From assembly GCA_964036665.1 (NCBI GenBank), contig OZ038530.1, positions 16,824,001 through 16,888,000 on the forward strand: 64,000 nt of DNA. The letters are read 5' to 3'. Both the position numbers and the translations under genes were made by a program. Below the pieces are notes generated by a model. The model saw nothing but the letters and a program-made list of their open reading frames with translations, had not been told where the DNA came from and made no database searches. This DNA is from Gordius sp. MW1. Lineage: Eukaryota > Nematomorpha > Gordioida > Gordea > Gordiidae. Of this stretch, positions 12,221-26,100 are shown in pieces (positions within the stretch are counted from its first letter, which is position 1; each line of letters starts with the position of its first letter).

Positions 12221-14040
12221 CATAGACTAAATAGACTGCTCATCCCCTTTGTAAAAGTGTTGCCTAGTTTACCGCCATTTTAAAAGGTGAAATGATGAGA
12301 CTGTTATACTGCTAGAGAATGGTAATCACATATACCCTCTATTAACATATGAAATTTATTATATATTTTTATGAATCTACGACTGAAATTGTTATATATA
12401 ATTTTAAAAAACTATTATTTACTAATGATATATCGTTAGTCATGATTTAACGATAAAAAGACTAAGAAATTGTTATTAAAAAACACTAATTTAATAAAAT
12501 TAAGTAACTTTAGTTTTAGCGCCACCTATACTTCGTTGAATATTATAATAGACATTCATATATTTTTTTATTTATAAAATATAACCTAATTAATAGAAGA
12601 TTGTAAATAATCACAGAATAAAATATATTATTGCCCTAAAAATAAAATATTTTTATTAAGTTTGTTACGAATATTTAATTTTAAAGTTTGATTTGAAATA
12701 CGCGAATTGTTATGAAATAAAATTTTAAGGTATTTACGTATAATAAGTTTAATTAATATATAAAAATGGGATGACAAATTATCTTGCTCCAATATATGTT
12801 GAGACAAATCATCAAAAAGAGAGGTGCCAATTATTTTAGAAAAATTTTTATTTTCAATAATCAATCGTTTTTATTATTTAAAAGTTTATCGTTTTTAAAT
12901 GAATTAAAGATGGAATAAGCAATTTTACATATTTTAATTGGTTGGGTAAATTGGACTTTCTTGGGATTGTTAATGCCTCCAGCCTTCATATGAGTATCCA
13001 CGAGTAATAGGGAGTCATTTTCAAAATAATTAGAAATTATCTTGTCCTCATCTCCATTGAAAAAGTTGCTTTCCTTTAATTCTGATACAAGATTCTTGAG
13101 CTTTAAACCCTATTTCTAAACCTCTTATTGGAGATTCTTAGTTGTTTAATAGTGCTTTTCAATCTTAGATTTTGAACAGCTAACTCGCTAAGAGTCATTG
13201 CCTTTTTCCTAAGAAAAGTATTGTCCTTGTCAAGGTTTTTTAAGGGCAGTTTTGAGAGTTCTTTTCTTTTTGTGGATAATTGATTTGTTAAATCTATCAG
13301 TGGATTGGCTAAAGAATTGTTAGTGCTCCTTGTAGGTGCAGGTTTCTAAAATTTTATAATTATGCTCTGGTAAATTAAAAATTGTAGGTATTGCACCTTC
13401 TCTAAGTTGCTTATATTTATTGGGGGTGGGATAAAATAAATCAGGAGTAAAATGGGCACTGCACATTAGGGATTCTTTTGGAATAAAATCTCATTTGGCA
13501 TTATGAAGCCAATTCTTAAGAATTGGTTTGTTCTTTAGGGGAAACCTAATTAGTTAGTTGATGAGCAAATAATTTATATAAAAGATAACATATGAATATA
13601 TAAAAAATGTTAATTATAATTAAAGTGTATGATGGTTTAATATATTTTTACTACTTGTGGAAGGAAAGATCCTTATTTTTAGGTCTAGAATTGTTGCATC
13701 CATAAGCAGCACAATAATCCATTATGTTATTTTAGTTATTCCTATCAAATTTAAAATCATTTAACACCTCACATCATGATGTAACAATACGACTTGATAG
13801 TAATTGTAATTACTTAATTAATTAACAAGCAAGATTAAATTCATATAATCAAATATATACACAAAATATATAAAATAAATATGTTTTAATCGATGTATTA
13901 TTAAAAAATAGTTTAAACATAGCAAATAACAATTAACTGCAATCAACTTACTTATGACTGTTCACCTTTTAAAATGGCGGAATGTTGGGTACACATTTTT
14001 CAAATGAATGCCACTTCGATGAGCAGTCTATTAGTCTATG
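12221..14040 (-). mobile_element. P-element-type (THAP) DNA transposon, internally deleted
   Basis: Terminal inverted repeats: CATAGACTAAATAGACTGCT (from 12221) against GAGCAGTCTATTAGTCTATG (to 14040), 23-24 bp with one indel. An exact 8-bp target duplication GTTATATA flanks it (12213-12220 and 14041-14048), the length typical of the P superfamily. Subterminal inverted repeats (CCGCCATTTTAAAAGGTGAA at about 12272-12291 and its complement at 13961-13980) are also P-like. It is only 1.8 kb and codes on the minus strand for a THAP domain, coiled coil and C-terminal part of a P-type transposase. Copy A shows the uninterrupted site (TATATAAC, 3024-3031). Confidence 0.9.
12628..13722 (-). pseudogene. 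THAP-domain P-type transposase remnant
   Basis: The ATG at 13722 opens MDYCAAYGCNNSRP...LSFHK, the N-terminal THAP zinc-finger start (C-x3-GC-x-N). A 109-nt GT-AG intron (13546-13654) joins KFPLKNKPILKNWLHNAK, then an in-frame TGA, then DFIPKESLMCSAHF and GAIPTIFNLPEH. These give the C-x2-H ligands and the AVPTIF-like box of THAP domains. A Lys/Leu-rich coiled-coil-like stretch follows (about 13340-13090). The end, 12864-12628, reads LSQHILEQDN...LIKLIIRKYLKI, like P/THAP9 C-termini. The catalytic RNase H-like core is largely absent, so this is a deletion derivative. The TGA could be a simple mutation. Confidence 0.82.
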
Positions 14041-15655
14041 GTTATATATAAGATTTGTTAAATTATCTATTATATAATAAACATAAATAAAAGTTGTTTA
14101 CTTTTAATTGCTATGCAATTTAACTAGTTTTTGTTATATAATAAACATAGATAAAAGTTGTTTACTTTTAATGCTATGCAATTTAACTAGTTATATAATA
14201 AACATAAATAAAAGTTGTTTACTTTTTAATTGCTATGCAATTTAACTAGTTTTGGGGTTAGAATCCCGGAATTTTTTTTGACTCTTATGATTGTTCTTGT
14301 TACTATCATTGATAATAAGAATTTTTGGCCGTCCGCTGGCTGCTGACCAATGAAAAAAATGACCATTGGCCAAAATGTGAATCAAAAATATTTTTTTCGT
14401 TTTTTTTGACTATTATGATTGTTCCTGTTTCTACCATTGCTATTATGACTTTTTGGCCGTCCGCTGGCTGCTGACCAATGTTATATAATAAACATAAATA
14501 AAAGTTGTTTACTTTTAATTGCTATGCAATTTAACTAGTTTTTGGGTTAGAATCCCGGAGTTTTTTTGACTCTTATGATTGTTCTTGTTACTATCATTGA
14601 TAATAAGACTTTTTGGCCGTCCGTTGGCTGCTGACCTATGAAAAAAATGACCATTGGCCAAAATGTGAATCCGAGTTTATTTTTTCGTTTTTTTTTGACT
14701 ATTATGATTGTTCCTGTTACTACCATTGCTATTATGACTTTTTGGCCGTCCGCTGGCTCCTGACCGATTGAAAAAATGACCATTGGCCAAAATGTGAATC
14801 GAAATTATTTTTTTCGATTTTTTTGACTATTATGATTGTTCCTGTTCCTACCATTGCTATTATGACTTTTTGGCCGTCCGCTGGCTGCTGACCAATGGAA
14901 TAAAATGATCATTGGCCAAAATGTGATTCGAAAACTTTTTTTTCGTTTTTTTTTGACTATTATGAATTTATATCCACTTTTACCGTGTCCTGGCTGCTGA
15001 CCAATGGAAAAAAATGACCATTGGCCAAAATGTGATTCGAAAATTTTTTTTTCGTTTTTTTTACTCTTATGAATTTATACCCACTTTTACCGTGTGCTGG
15101 CTGCTGACCAATGGAAAAAAATGACCATTGGCCAAAGTGAGCATCAAAATTTTTTTTTCCGTTTTTTTGGCTATCATTGACTTATAGAGTATCTGTTGGT
15201 ACTGACCAATAGAGAAAAAGTGACCATTGGCCAAATTTTTGATTTTTTTAATTAAAAATTGTTCAAATTCTACAAAAAATTTCTCCCAACAATTCTGCAA
15301 ATTCTTAACATTGTGTTGTTTTATAATATAATGTTTGTTAGACCCATAATCACTAAAGGCCATAAAAACTAATGTAATACGCAACTAGATGCAAACACTA
15401 AATCTAACCCTAACCCTTGCCTATATTACATTTTGCCTTTATTACATTTTGCCTATAATGGAAAATTTGTATAAATAATTAATTAATCATTAGGCATTTA
15501 ATACCCCCCTATAGGCATTCTCGCCCCTTCCCACCTTTCTCGCCCATAAATTGCATAGCAAATATGATACATTTATACGAAGTACAGATGAGTCGTCCCC
15601 CCTTCCCTTCCCCTCTTCCCTTCTCCCCCTTCCCACGAGGGCCGAAGGCCCGAGT

Positions 15656-17127
15656 TTATTATAGATCAGATGGATACTGATGACGGGTAGCAATGAAAAT
15701 TTTTCGTGTTTTAACTTTCAAGATCTCGCAATTGTTTTTAAGGTTATTAAAAGTTTCAAAAAATGTTATTGTTTTATTTGTTTTTGGGCTGCACTTCAAA
15801 TTTTAATAGGCCATTGGTGTAAATTTCAACATTAACCAATATGCATAAGTAAACTCTTATAGGATACTGTAAAGAATCTTCTTTTAACCTTAGGCTCACA
15901 TTAAGTTCTTAGGCTGTTTTAAAGTTCTCTTTTATAAATGAAAGGATGGCAGGTATAAAAATATTTGAATTAAAGTGAGCACTAAGAAAACCCTTACAAG
16001 AGAGGTTTGGGAAATATTGTATTGGGAGGTATTAAGCTTATTTTTAACATAAAACGCCAACTAACATACAACTTAGCAAAAACCCAAGATTTTATTAAAA
16101 AATTAGGAATTAAAAAAATTTGTAAATGATTTGTGATTCTAAACATTAACGTAGCCAGGGGGGCAGGGTGGGGCGGCTGCTTCCCTCTAAATCCAAAAAT
16201 TTGCTGAAATTTATCTTAAATATGGCTAAAATTTAAAAAAATGATCTTTTGCTTCTCCCTAAATAATTATTGCCTCCCCCCCCCCCCCCCAAATTCCAAT
16301 GTTGTCTACGCCCATGATACTAAAGCTTAACACTTTTTTAATGCCAAGCTGAGAAACGTCCGACTAGATTTAGCTTGATAACGCTACCTATAACCTAAAT
16401 GGATCAACAACGCCCGCCATTTATTAATTTTAACTAATGAATATAGGGCTAAAAAAACTTTTTTGCGTTTACGTGAACCCCTTCCTCTTATCAAATTTCG
16501 TCACGCTGTGTGTGGAAAACGGAGTATATACTATACATGCGATGTTTACTAATACATCAGGAGCGGGAGTGGATTTCCGCCATAATTACATCAAAGGTCT
16601 CGAGGGAAAATACCGGTAGTGCTGGTGTAACTACATCACCGCACCCTTGGGTGCGCCATTAACAACACTAAATTGTTCCAATCTTATGGAAATTCAGGTT
16701 AGATCGCCGTTCCATCACACTCACCCTAAATTTACTGCATGTTCTTTCTCTCAGATCAAAAAAACTCTAAAAAGAGTATTAGAAGAAACTATACTTCATG
16801 TAATTATTTTATTTAATTATATTATTGATAACAACGGTGTTAAAAATGTAACGATAAAAATGTGTAACAAGCTATTCGACATTATGCATGTCTTATATTA
16901 TACCGCTTAATATATTATTTTTACATTAAAACAGCAATGTGTATAATAATGATACAATTTATACATCACGACTTCCGTATTTAATACTATTTTGACATCA
17001 AAATCAAACACTCTAAACCTGAAAGTGAGGGAGGGGGGGGGGTGCCGATAAATGTGTGCATATAGTAAATATCACAAAGAGTGCATTCAATCCTATAAAG
17101 AGATCAAATAATAGCACAAAATTCTGT
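15656..17127. other. Intergenic between copy B and MBTPS1
   Basis: No gene recognised. It includes a hAT-type MITE at 16148-16316 and a G-run near 17029-17042. The open frames at 16437-16910 have no recognisable domain or splice support, so I did not call them. Confidence 0.5.
16148..16316. mobile_element. CATGGGCGTAGCC-family MITE
   Basis: The left end is ACGTAGCCAGGGGGG, with GGCGGCTGC inside, and the right end is TCTACGCCCATG. It matches the family whose better-preserved copies carry 8-bp target duplications. Here the termini are diverged and no duplication is clear. Confidence 0.65.
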
Positions 17128-17133
17128 TTTATT
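17128..17133 (-). terminator. Poly(A) signal directly after the MBTPS1 stop
   Basis: On the minus strand AATAAA follows the TAG stop with no gap. If used, the 3' UTR would be only about 20-30 nt. No other canonical signal was noted just downstream, though a later one cannot be excluded. Confidence 0.4.
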
Positions 17134-20100
17134 CTATCTTATAGATTTATAAGGAACACTAGGAGTTGGATGATTAGTGCTATTATTTCTTCGAGCGTTA
17201 GGTTTATTTTTGCTAGTAGAAGGCGACTTTTTCTTTGTTTCGTTGGCAGGTGCGCTTACTTTAATAATTTTTCGTGCCAGGGTTCTTCGAGGTTTGAGGC
17301 AAGCTCGGATACCAAATATTGCCAATAATATGACGGAGAGAGTAACGAAAAATATGGCTAACAAGGAAAGTATTTCTCTCTGATAGGTTTGCCTCAAAAT
17401 ATTAGGTTGCCCAGGCGTGTCTGGGATCGGTTCTGAGATGGAAAAATACATTTTACAATAGCTTTTAGCCGCGAAAAGACGTTTAAAAAATATAAGCCAC
17501 TTCAGATAAAATATGCCCATCATTCTAACAGTTGGTAAACCGAACAAAATATATCCTCAATTTTCTTCTTCCAACAATCTTTTATGATTTTAATCCATAT
17601 AATTTTTATTTTATTAATAATTGAACAATTTTTATTTAGTAAAATCTAACGGCCCTGCCTATTAAGCATTCATAACTCCCCGAAAATTAACTTGCTTTAT
17701 TTTGCACCCATAGTAAGATTTACTAAAAACGAAAAGCAATATTTTTTAAGACATCATTGATCTTTAACAGAGTAATTATATATTGATTTATTATTAAAAT
17801 GGTTACTTTTCATTTCAAATGGTTTTGGCTCTAAGCCTGTTTTGCTCTCGACGACCGATTTAATCTGTGCTTGGGCCTGGGCTAAGGCTTGGGCGTTGAT
17901 GTGGCCGCTGAGAAATGAGGCGAAAGCGCGATATTTAGATAGAATATGGACAAATTTTTGTTCGATCGGACGGCCTTGCGACAATTTATAAGGAATTAAG
18001 GAATCGTTGCTTTCTTTGGCTGGCGAGGTATTGAAAGAGAAAGGACAAGTTGGAAGTGGTCGCAGGTTCAAATACGGTTGGTCTTCAGCCTGGAAGTAAA
18101 TAAAATTCCCTAAATTGTGTTTGTTACATTTTGTTTTATAAATAAGACTGTTTGTAATTTAAATAATAATAATCGTCTCTATAAATTATTTCATTGAAAA
18201 TAAATATGAACATGGGCGTAGCCGGGGTGTGGCAGGGAGGGGCAGCTGCCCACTCTAAATCCAAAAATTCTTCAAAATTCAATATAATTATGACTAAAAT
18301 CTCAAAAAATCGCACCCCTCTAGATCCGATCCTGGCTATGCCCATGAATATAAAATCATCCCTTAACGAATTTTACACACAAAAAACTTGAAATATAAAA
18401 ACTCGAAAAGTCCTTAAAAAAAATCAAATTCTGCACTTTTTTAACAAGTCAAGCCATCCAAAAAGATTGAATTCTGTGAAAGTATAATAAGAAAATTATA
18501 TTTTGGAAAGGACACTATGATTTCTCAAGCCTAATATAATTAAATAATAAAATTGAAGCACATGCCTTTAAACATCCTAAAATTTAGTTTGTTTTATATA
18601 TTAGTTTAATGTTTTATTTTAAAATATACTTTTAAAATTCATAGCAAAATAAAAAATAATACTTCGTTAAAGTGAGGTGTTATGTTAATTTAAAACAGTA
18701 TTGTCTAGCTGTTTCTCCTTAATTAAAAAAACTCTTATTATAAAATTTAAGTCATCACCTTTAAAATCGACTTACATGGACATAGTCCTTAAATCCAAAA
18801 TATTTGATTTCTATAAAACTAAAGTTAAAATTTCAAAGTTTTTTGTTTTGCCCCTCCCTAATTCAATTTTGCCCCTTCCTTTATTCAAATCCTGGTTAAC
18901 CCCCAAGCCGACTTACATTTCTTACTCATGCTATATAAAGATAGGGTAATATAGAAAAAGCGTACAGACGCATAGGCGTTAGGGGTCAGACTTTCGTTTA
19001 GCAAATTCTTGAGCGGATGTTGTAAAGCTGATGGAGTCAGGGGGGTTTGGGTGTTTAATTGCGACAAAACTTTCGAATAGCGATACAGCTTGTTCCCTGG
19101 CATCCTTTTAACACCCGAAGAAGCAAAATTTCCTTGGATAAATTCTACTTTGTCTGCGTTGGAGCTTAGAGCTGGAGTTACTTGGCCCGTCATCGTATAA
19201 GTCAAAAAATCGTCCATCAACCAAAAACAATCTGCCAAACAAACGTGAGTACTATATATATTTTTTTAATAAAAATAATTTTATTTTAGATTAGTCGATA
19301 ATGATTTTTGCTAATGGGCACAAATTAAAATTTTTTATCAAAATTACTTAGAGGCCAAAAATATGGATTAACATAACGTTATCCTCAGGCGCGTAGCCAG
19401 GATTATTTCAAGGGGGTAGAAAATTTCCGATTGTTTTAAAACATTTTTATTTCAATAATATTGTAAATACAAAAGCGGTGTATAAAAATAGTCGCTATAA
19501 AACAATTTTTAATTTTCTTTTGCCAAAAGATAAGACATCAAAATTTTATCCGGAGTTGGGGCTAACTCCCGATTAATCGTTAAAAGCGCCAAACCATTTA
19601 ATCTATTGTTTGACATGGTATTCCGTAAGTAGGTCTTAAGTCTTCTCAAAGTTGAGAAACTTCTCTCATTTGTGCATGTAGTAATGGGGAGGCAAGCTAA
19701 TAAATAAAATAAAGTTGTAAGGTTAGGTAAGCATTCTAATTTGGTTTTGTGATTTAGCAAAGCATCAAAAGCATTCTTGGGACGCAATTCTTATTGTGAT
19801 GAAAGTTTGTTTAATAATATAGCGCCTCTGAGACAACGACATATACCAAATATCAAATTCTGTTTTAACGTCAACATTTGTACCATTCAAGTCATTTAAG
19901 TAAAAATCCACTAAGTGATTTATTTTTATCTGAGCTGCAGGCGAAACTTTCAAATCTTGAGGAAACAAAACTTGAAAATTTGCAATAATTTCCTTCTTGT
20001 CTAAAACCTTCCATTGAGTTGAACAATTAAAGAATCGAATGGTATAAAAATTGTAATTTTATAATATTCCTCAACGGAGTCTGTTGGAATATTACTTCAG

Positions 20101-23100
20101 AACGTTTGTTTTCTAGCGCATCTAGGTTTTACAAGATCAAATTGGTATAAGTTTGCCTTAGCTTCGGCCATTAAAAAAAAATTGATGAAATTCTTCATCA
20201 ACATTATTTCTCAACAATTTCATTTGATCAACAATGTTTTGGGCCAACTCGGTGATGCTGTAGGTTTAAACTTTTTTTTGCATTTGCCTGCAAAGAATTG
20301 ATGTATAACTGAAAAGTTTATGAAGACATAATAGCGATATTATATAGTCCGATTGCTTTAAAGAAGACAGCTAAGTTGCAGCCTCTGTTGCGGCATCCCG
20401 ATCATAGCAGGTAGAAATTTTTTCCAAAGCAGGATAAATCGCATCTTGAAGTTTTATATGCGTTGCAACAGCTAAACCAATCATAGCAATTAATTATCAA
20501 TAGATCAAGAAATTACTAGGTTTAGATGTAGAAGGATCGGATAATTTAATAGGGAAATAATGCTCCAAATTTCTTTTTTTTCATTGTAATGCAAGTGAAT
20601 AAACGATAGCGGAAAAAGAGAATAATGGTTAATTGGCTTTTTGTCAAAATTCAATTCAAAAATAAAAAAGTATATATCGGTATTTATTTATAAATGTCAT
20701 TTTGAGTCAGTTACACAGCTAATAAAAACGTTCAATCTAAAAATATGTTGTTTTTTAATAAAAAAAGTATTAATTTTTTCCAAGGGGGTAGAATTTCCCT
20801 TTTTCTACCCCCTTCTTTACGCCTATGGTTATCCTAAAATTGAAATCACGCATGAATGATCTATCTTAATCTAGCAAGTATAGATCTAAAATTTAAAACA
20901 ATCCTAAGCTCCTAAGTTATTTAAACAACGAGATATAGTAAGTATTAAGCGAAAATTTTAATAAAAAACTAAAAAAAAATTAAAAAATTTGAGCCTTAGA
21001 AAGTACCAAAAAAACGTAAAAAATGGAGATTTTTTTCAAAAATATACTCTAAATCTCCTCCAACACGTTTTAAAAAGGGTAACGGTTAAAGGATAAAAAA
21101 GATACAATGTATTTTCGAAATTGTTAAAAAAAATCATTACATACCCATATTTAAAAAACTCAAGAGTTTTAATCGTCAAACTTTGTAAGATCAAACCCAA
21201 TGCTACATCCACTAAAATTTCTTTTAAAAAAGTTTAACACGTAAAGCGCTACCACCACATTAATAAAAATCACAAGAATTAATAGTAAGTGGAACAATTT
21301 TTGCCGAGGGGGCTAAATAAAAATACTGACCACGGGTAAGTTTCTGGCTATCAACGCAATTGGAATCGCCGTATATCACTATACGACCCGGCCTTTGACT
21401 AATTGGTTTAGCTGAGTTGTTGGTAGAATAATCGCTCGTTTTTGTTTGATACATACCAAGTACGGGAACGCTACGTTCTACCTTTGCAGCCCGATTTTCA
21501 GTTATAACGGAATGACCTGGACAGATAAAGACACACTCAATTTTATTATAATAATATTCCGGATTAGAGTTTAGAATTTATATTGATATCCAACGCGATT
21601 TTTGATCTAAATCATATAAGTTTTATTGATAATATATTGTATGAGAGTTAAATGAATTCAGAGATTTTAATCATGTCTTTTATAGATTATTTAAGAAGTG
21701 AGGGGTTGTGTTTAAATCTTAAAAAACGGGCCAGAATAAAAACCATCGTCTCTTAACAATTTAAATTGCAAATTCTATACTTTGTCGACAAATTATTTTA
21801 GGAAAACACATGGGCGTACCCAGAATTTGGATTGGAAGGGGCTAATGATACAGGGAGCAGAGGTTAGATTTCGCAGAACATAAATTTTATCGTCTCCAAA
21901 AAGTCATAATTTACGTAATTACAATTTATAATTTCCGTTCCGTCATTTAAGTTGACAAAATTTCTTTTTAAAGAAACTAGATCAAGTTCAATAGCAGCAC
22001 TCTCTGATCGCCACAAAGTTAATCCACCTGGGCGTAGCCAAGGGGAAGTGGGGGCAGAAAGGGGCGGCTGACCCCCTCTAACACCAAAAATTTGTTTAAA
22101 TTTATTAAAATTATAGATAAAATTACAAAAAATGATCATTTTGCCCCCTCTAAATAATTATTGCCCCCCCTCTAATTCCAATGCTGGCTACGTCCATGTT
22201 AATCAACGTTATTCATCGACTATTTCAAACATTTAAAATTAAGTACCCTGATCCTTCAGGGTGGGCGCTATAATAATGGCGGAGGGGTCGTTGGGGAATT
22301 GGGTTATGCTAGAACCCGATACGTAGGATACTAGCTGCGAACCTATGGAGTAATCGCCCTCGAAAACTCTATCACCCAAAGAGATATTCCACGGTTTCAG
22401 TAATTCGTTGAGAGCGGGTATATTAGCACCCCCAGTATCCGGGATCCACCAATGACTGAGGTAAGAAGGGAAAATAGACGTTCAAATTTAGTAAAAGAAT
22501 TGGTAACTTATATTTTCAAATTAATTAATATATTGCGGTACGTTAATATTTAAAAAAGATAATAATAAACCGATATACAAGTGCCGCAATTAAATAATAA
22601 GTATTAAAAAGAATTATAGGCACGATAAGCCATAAACTAATAATTCACTAGACTTTTGAATTGCTGATTTTTGCATTAAAGCATATTAAGTAACTAAAAA
22701 CTATTTGATAAAACTAGCGAATTTTTGGCTCAATATGCGGACTTGTGCAGTGAAAATTGCAAAAGTTATAGTGGAAAGAATAATGAGAAAATTAAAAAAT
22801 TAACTTGGCATAAGTAGGTTTACCATTTAATTTTATTTGCCAAAAATAGCGTTTGGTAGTTTGGTTTGTTGATATAATGTCTCAGCCTTGGCAACCTACA
22901 GCCTTATTAAAAATCAGTTGTTGGCTGGTCTATTGTTTTTTATTATTAGTCTAGGGGACAGACGCGATTTATACAATTCACACTTTATTGATTTAAGTGA
23001 GCGCTGAAAAGTTAAAATTCAACGCGAATATAGGTATATTAATCAAATGTTTTAGATTGCATGATGTCCTGGTGAGCTCAACAGAATGTTAATTAAAAAA

Positions 23101-26100
23101 TTAAATTATATATAATTCTTTTCCTTTAACATGGCATGGGATATAAAAAAGTATTAAATTTGGAACGATGCACCAAAGATAGTGTAACGGAAAGAGGAGT
23201 ACTTGATTTAAAAAATCAAAGATTTATTCACAATAGTCAATTTGAGAAAAGTAAGGCAAAAAGGATGGTCTCAGATATTTAAAATTTGAAGATAATAATT
23301 TATAATCCAAAGTTGTTATAGTTAAAAAAAAATTCCTCCTCTTTAATTGTAAAATTATAGAGGCATTTAAACATTGACCCCATCCCAAATAGTACATCAC
23401 ACACGACTAACCGCGTGTTTTCGTCGTAAAATTTGATGTGTCTCATGACGGTAGTATTGTACCAGTCGGCCATCACTATGAGGCTCAATCCGTCCCTCAG
23501 ATCGGCGGCCATTTTGAAATGTTCAGCCGGCCAAAATTCTTCTTCGGGATCAACGATCAAGAGAGTGCCGTAGTTCTTGGCTTCGAAACAAGTGAGCGGG
23601 CCACCCAAGGTTTCAACGTAATAACCGGCTCGTTTGAGGTGATTGTAGAGTCCGCGAAAATTTGTGTGTAAATGATCCCCGTTCCAATCCATGGGATCGT
23701 CTTTGAGTAAGAGATTGTCGCGCGGGCAGTAGCCTGTACGTTAGAAGCAGAACGAATGTGTTTAAATATTATTAATTGCTATGCAATCATGCAATTTATG
23801 GTATTTTAAAGTTATTGAACCGAGAAAAAATTTAAAATTATGCGAAGGATGTAGCGTTACTTAATGGCATATTTTGTTTAGGAGAAAGTTTTCATTTCAA
23901 AATATTTGTGAAAACAATTACATATAATAAACCAGCTTGACATTTAAATGATAATTGTGAAGTTTGTCAGAAGGCAAATTTTTGAGTCAATAAATTAGTG
24001 TAAAAAATTTATCAGAAACGTACTTATTCGAGGAACAAATTGACTTCGTTTCTATTGCGCGAACTATCATTTTAAAAATATTATTGGAAGATAGTCATTA
24101 TAGTAATTTTAAATTACTGGCCCGACATTAAAATCCAGAAAGTCCTCATTTTAAGAAACATTTGTGTGATAGGGCCGTAATGTTGAAAATGCTCAAAATT
24201 TAATATAGGAAAGTCGATTGAAACCAGAGAAGATCTTATATGCTTTTCAATAACTAATGTTACCATTGACCAATCTTTCTCAATTTATGAGTCATTCATG
24301 GGTCTCGATTTAAGATTAAAAGCTAAGATGTATATCTAAAAATTTTGCCATGAAACAACATTGGCCAATATATTGAGCGATATTCAAGAGCCCTTATGGT
24401 ACGAAACATAGAAATCCTTTTCCTCTTACCCATTTTATCAGATCGACATCTATCAGAAGCACAAAGAGCTAGTTAGAGGCTTTCAATACTCGGACGCGGA
24501 GAAATAAAATCGAAAAAATGCATACGAAAATCTTGACTAACCGGGAGGGTAATTCAAATTGTGAAACTGATCCCAAAGTATTCGCTTCGATGCTGGCGGA
24601 GTTCGTATGATTTTAACTCTAATCGGGAAAATGAGGGCACTTTGCTGAATAGCCCCTGTGGGGGAAGGTGATTGGACGGTTAGATTTATTTGGCCGGCGG
24701 CCGTGCCTTCCCATTGGCTGGGAGCATTTTTATGAACGGTCACGTGGATGGCTAACCAGCCGGACCAAGGCCATAGCAGGGGCGAGTGTGAGACATGAAT
24801 GTCTAGGTACTTACCATTTTCCCTCAAGTAAGGGTGCCAAGTCGGCTATAGGCATGTAGAATATAAAGCGACGAGATAATAATTTTATTTTTTCCATTCT
24901 AATTGTGCTTAATTTAGAAATGATAGAAAGGAATAATTAATAAGATATAATGATAAAATGTATTAAGATGAAATTATGTTGATTATGATGAGGGTATGAT
25001 GAAAATAAATAGGATATCTTTATAGATAAATTAATTAAAAAGCGGAGGAGGGAGGGACTTTATTACTGAACAAAAGATTAAAAACATAAACTAAAAAATA
25101 TGATTATACCAACTCGATTTTATTTTGCTTATAGCAATTATATAAAACCGATATTAATACACAGATTATAATGTTTATATATAAAATATAATGAGTAAAC
25201 GACGTCTTTCATGTATAAACATATATAACCATTTGTTTACCACTTAGTATTTTTTTTTAATTCTAGTCAATATGTTTCCTCGGTATATATATACACCAAT
25301 TAAAAAGGTCAAAAACCCATATTTTCGCAACTTTAAACTCAGGTATTTTAAAAACATGACGTATAGAAAATGAACGAAAGACATATTCGGTATCTCCATA
25401 AAAACTTCTATAAAGCCAAGTTAACCGTTTTCCGGTTGATTTCAAAACACCAATACTGTAATGTAATTTTATGCAAAAATTGCAGTTTCAATTACTCCTG
25501 CTATAAAATATTAACCCAAACTAGTGTTGCAAAAACGGCTGAGTTTTGTTTGATCGAACTTCGCTTCAACAAAGACTAATGATCGACTCTATTCTATTTT
25601 CCAAATGTCGACCAATCTTAGGTAGACTAAGAAAAACATACCAATGTTTTGGCCTGTTCACGTTTGGTCGACTAAAACCAAAAAAGAAAACCCAGCCGTT
25701 TTTACGACACCATCCCAAACAATCCCACCCTAAAAAACCAGCTAAGCAGGAAAAAGTGAATAAAATTTCTACTTTATCAACGATAACACCCGTCAGGGCC
25801 ATAGGGTTTAGGATGGTAACGTTAACGACGAGAGGCATAGCCGAATGGTATATGGGCTGAGAACAGTATGGCCACATGTAAGGGCATTCGCTAGCTCCTG
25901 CGGCATCCAAGTATGGAGGATTCAAACTAGCTACGACCTTATTAGCCGGGCCGGGAGAGTAAGAACGCAGAATTTGGTAGGACTTTAGTAAATCCATTTT
26001 ACCGTGGCCTTGGTCGAACATACTTAAGCCTGGTAATCGGGTGGCTCCGGCCATGAGGATTTGCTTCAGCAGGGCTACGTTGAAGGATCGCGGTATTTCC

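Larger units (their letters stand above)
11974..15655 (+). mobile_element. Helentron/pearl-like element, copy B, interrupted
   Basis: This is copy A read in the opposite orientation. It begins with AATTGCTATGCAATTTATGG, runs into a CCGT/CTGT microsatellite (about 12018-12050), a GGTGCCCCACCCCTCATCTC repeat, the tandem hairpin array (14060-15240) and the unique part, and ends at the GGGCC-GAA-GGCCC hairpin (15639-15651). It is split at 12221-14040 by a P-type transposon. Together with copy A it brackets the RTE element and KLHDC4 as a large inverted pair. Confidence 0.7.

Noticed and set aside
12628..12864. Small independent gene on the minus strand
   Set aside because: It lies inside the P-type element and matches the C-terminus of THAP/P transposases, so it is part of that relic.
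25566..25772. C-terminal extension of MBTPS1 exon 9
   Set aside because: The frame stays open past the GATAAA|GTAGAA donor but enters a MITE. The protein alignment continues in exon 10 at 24845.
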